Source: an uncultured Prevotellaceae bacterium | GTDB taxonomy: Bacteria; Bacteroidota; Bacteroidia; Bacteroidales; Bacteroidaceae | Direction of reading: 5' to 3' | Length of the DNA: 64,000 nucleotides | Assembly (NCBI GenBank): GCA_902768785.1 | Contig: CACXMM010000009.1 | Location: 1 to 64,000, forward strand | In this document: piece by piece, positions 62,857 through 64,000 of the stretch | Numbering within the stretch: position 1 is the first letter of the stretch | How the letters are laid out: every line of letters starts with the position of its first letter | Program-made: the position numbers and the translations under genes | The notes under the pieces: generated by a model | Told to the model about the DNA's origin: nothing | Databases searched by the model: none | What the model saw: the letters and a program-made list of their open reading frames with translations, nothing else

Positions 62857-62966
62857 GATGAAAGTAGAGACAATTTGAGATGAAAGTAATGTCTAATTGG
62901 GATGAAAGTAAAGTCTACTTAATGTTTACGTAAAGCCTACTTAACGTTTACGTAGCGGCTAATTCA
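62857..62966 (+). repeat. 22-bp periodic array, 5 dyads AAGTA-N5-TACTT
   Basis: Left half-sites begin at 62862, 62884, 62906, 62928 and 62950. Unit 3 is AAGTA-AAGTC-TACTT; units 4-5 have ACGTA; units 2 and 5 have TAATT; unit 1 has lost the right half. Period and dyad agree with the array at 328-437, whereas the 5-base centre differs. Confidence 0.85.
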
Positions 62967-63007
62967 ATAGGAAACAGAGTCTTGTTTATTTCTTGTATGT
63001 AAATCTA

Positions 63008-63039
63008 CAAAAACGGTTGTGCTTGGTAGCACAACCGTT
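63008..63039 (-). terminator. Terminator of the right-edge susD gene
   Basis: The stem AACGGTTGTGCT/AGCACAACCGTT with loop TGGT is followed on the minus strand by T5, 21 bases after the susD stop. Confidence 0.88.
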
Positions 63040-63060
63040 AGATGGATTTGGATGGTATTA

Positions 63061-64000
63061 TCATTCTGTACTCTTATATTTCAGATAACGGGTATCTTCC
63101 TTGTTCTCTGGGTTCTGTACCAGGTCGGAGTTGGCACTCATGTCACTCTTCGGAATCCACCACAGATGTGTTTTGCTGGGTACGAACTCCAAAGGCAGTA
63201 CCTGGTTGAACTTCATGGTGTTATACTTATGAACGAAGTATCCCACGCGCTTGCCAAGACGGTCGGTACGCAGCTCATCGAAATAGATTACACCCTCACC
63301 GATGAACTCCCAGCCGCGTTCATTGAAGATGGCCTCATCCACGGCATCGGCATCGCTGGAGATGTCGGCACGCTCATCATCCTTGTATTTCGCCATGGCA
63401 TCAGCTGCCGTCACGGCAGGCAGACCGGCACGCTGGTGTACCATGTTCAGGTAGGTAAGAGCCACCGACTGGTTACCCAAACAATTCATGATCTCTGCAT
63501 AGTCGAGCAGCACCTGAGCATAGCGCATTGTCATGAAATTGTTTCCTGAGCGCAGGGCGGTGCGGGCCTCCTTGGAGAAGTCATGCACTTTGATGTTTCC
63601 CGGACAGCAGCTACCCCAGCCTTCAGAGCCTTTCAGGGAACCTAAGTCGTTGATATTATACTTACAGTGAACCATGTTACCGCTTTTGCTGTAGGTACCT
63701 TCGGTGATGAGCACCTTCAGACGCTCGTCAGCCTGATCGTAGCTCAGCCATGCCTCTGCCGATGGACCTGTACGCAGGTAGTAGTAGCTGCCGCCACCAC
63801 CGGTGGAGATGGTCTTTCCAAAGGAAACAATCTCCTCGGGGTAGGTGGAGTCGGCGAACATGCCGAAATTCTGATGCATACCGCACTGCTGTCCTGAGAG
63901 GGTGGAGAACTGCAGCTCGAAGATCGACTCTTTGTTGTTTCGGGCCTTGTCACCATTGAGTGAACACCACAGGTTACCGAAGTCAGGCTCCAGCGAATAA
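63061..64000 (-). CDS. SusD/RagB family lipoprotein, 3' part
   Basis: C-terminal 313 codons or so of a second SusD-like protein; the frame stays open to the window edge, so the 5' end is missing. Typical end-of-SusD features are NFMTMRYAQVLLDYAEIMN near the middle, the AIFNERGWEFIGEG helix and FDELRTDRLGK, then a LWWIPKSDM strand. The partner susC is expected outside to the right. Sequence differs clearly from the SusD at 43698-45830, so this belongs to a separate polysaccharide locus. Confidence 0.92.
   Translation of the reverse strand, partial: YSLEPDFGNLWCSLNGDKARNNKESIFELQFSTLSGQQCGMHQNFGMFADSTYPEEIVSFGKTISTGGGGSYYYLRTGPSAEAWLSYDQADERLKVLITEGTYSKSGNMVHCKYNINDLGSLKGSEGWGSCCPGNIKVHDFSKEARTALRSGNNFMTMRYAQVLLDYAEIMNCLGNQSVALTYLNMVHQRAGLPAVTAADAMAKYKDDERADISSDADAVDEAIFNERGWEFIGEGVIYFDELRTDRLGKRVGYFVHKYNTMKFNQVLPLEFVPSKTHLWWIPKSDMSANSDLVQNPENKEDTRYLKYKSTE

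Overview
The window looks like a chromosome segment of a Bacteroidales bacterium, most likely Prevotella-like. The evidence is SusC/SusD pairs, promoters of the Bacteroidetes type (TTTG, 19 bases, TAnnTTTG) in front of many genes, BspA-type leucine-rich surface proteins with a Prevotella-style C-terminal tail, carboxynorspermidine dehydrogenase, and the cluster rsfS-ftsH-cdsA near lpxB-surE-parAB. No prophage, complete insertion sequence or CRISPR array was seen. 

Layout: 1-700 is non-coding and repeat-rich. 734-7473 holds a DMT exporter, nadB, and a reverse operon etfB-etfA-two tiny membrane proteins-acyl-CoA dehydrogenase. 7.9-14.8 kb holds two large secreted proteins (four-module BspA-like; SusE/F-like) around an AlkZ-related protein. 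15.0-19.4 kb is dnaG-queD-queE-cls; then rmuC, a RecD-like helicase, a DUF3822 protein, rsmD and nhaD. 25.3-31.3 kb is an L-rhamnose locus: rhaB, an AraA-type isomerase in the place of RhaA, a sugar MFS permease, and rhaD on the opposite strand. 31.9-34.85 kb is a Cys-rich LRR secreted protein broken by one in-frame TAG. An Rpn nuclease, two Bacteroidales hypotheticals, carboxynorspermidine dehydrogenase, recA, alaS and a MerR regulator follow. 43.7-50.4 kb is a small pectin locus (susD, susC, CE8 pectinesterase) behind the reverse operon parA-parB-DUF5683-mltD-relA/spoT. 56.7-62.0 kb has surE-lpxB facing rsfS-ftsH-cdsA. A tRNA-Gln, a repeat island and the 3' end of a second susD close the window. 

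The most unusual signal is non-coding. Arrays with an exact 22-bp period occur in four places. Two of them, near opposite ends of the window, share the dyad AAGTA-N5-TACTT, and two lie beside or inside nested inverted repeats. A second layer consists of 7-10-base tandem words, different at each locus, that fill gene junctions and sometimes run into coding sequence (rhaB tail, an in-frame insert in alaS, ftsH tail, and the stop codons of three genes). Other points of interest are a perfect 45-base AT palindrome with outer arms, palindromes overlapping the dnaG and merR promoters, and the single nonsense codon in the LRR gene.
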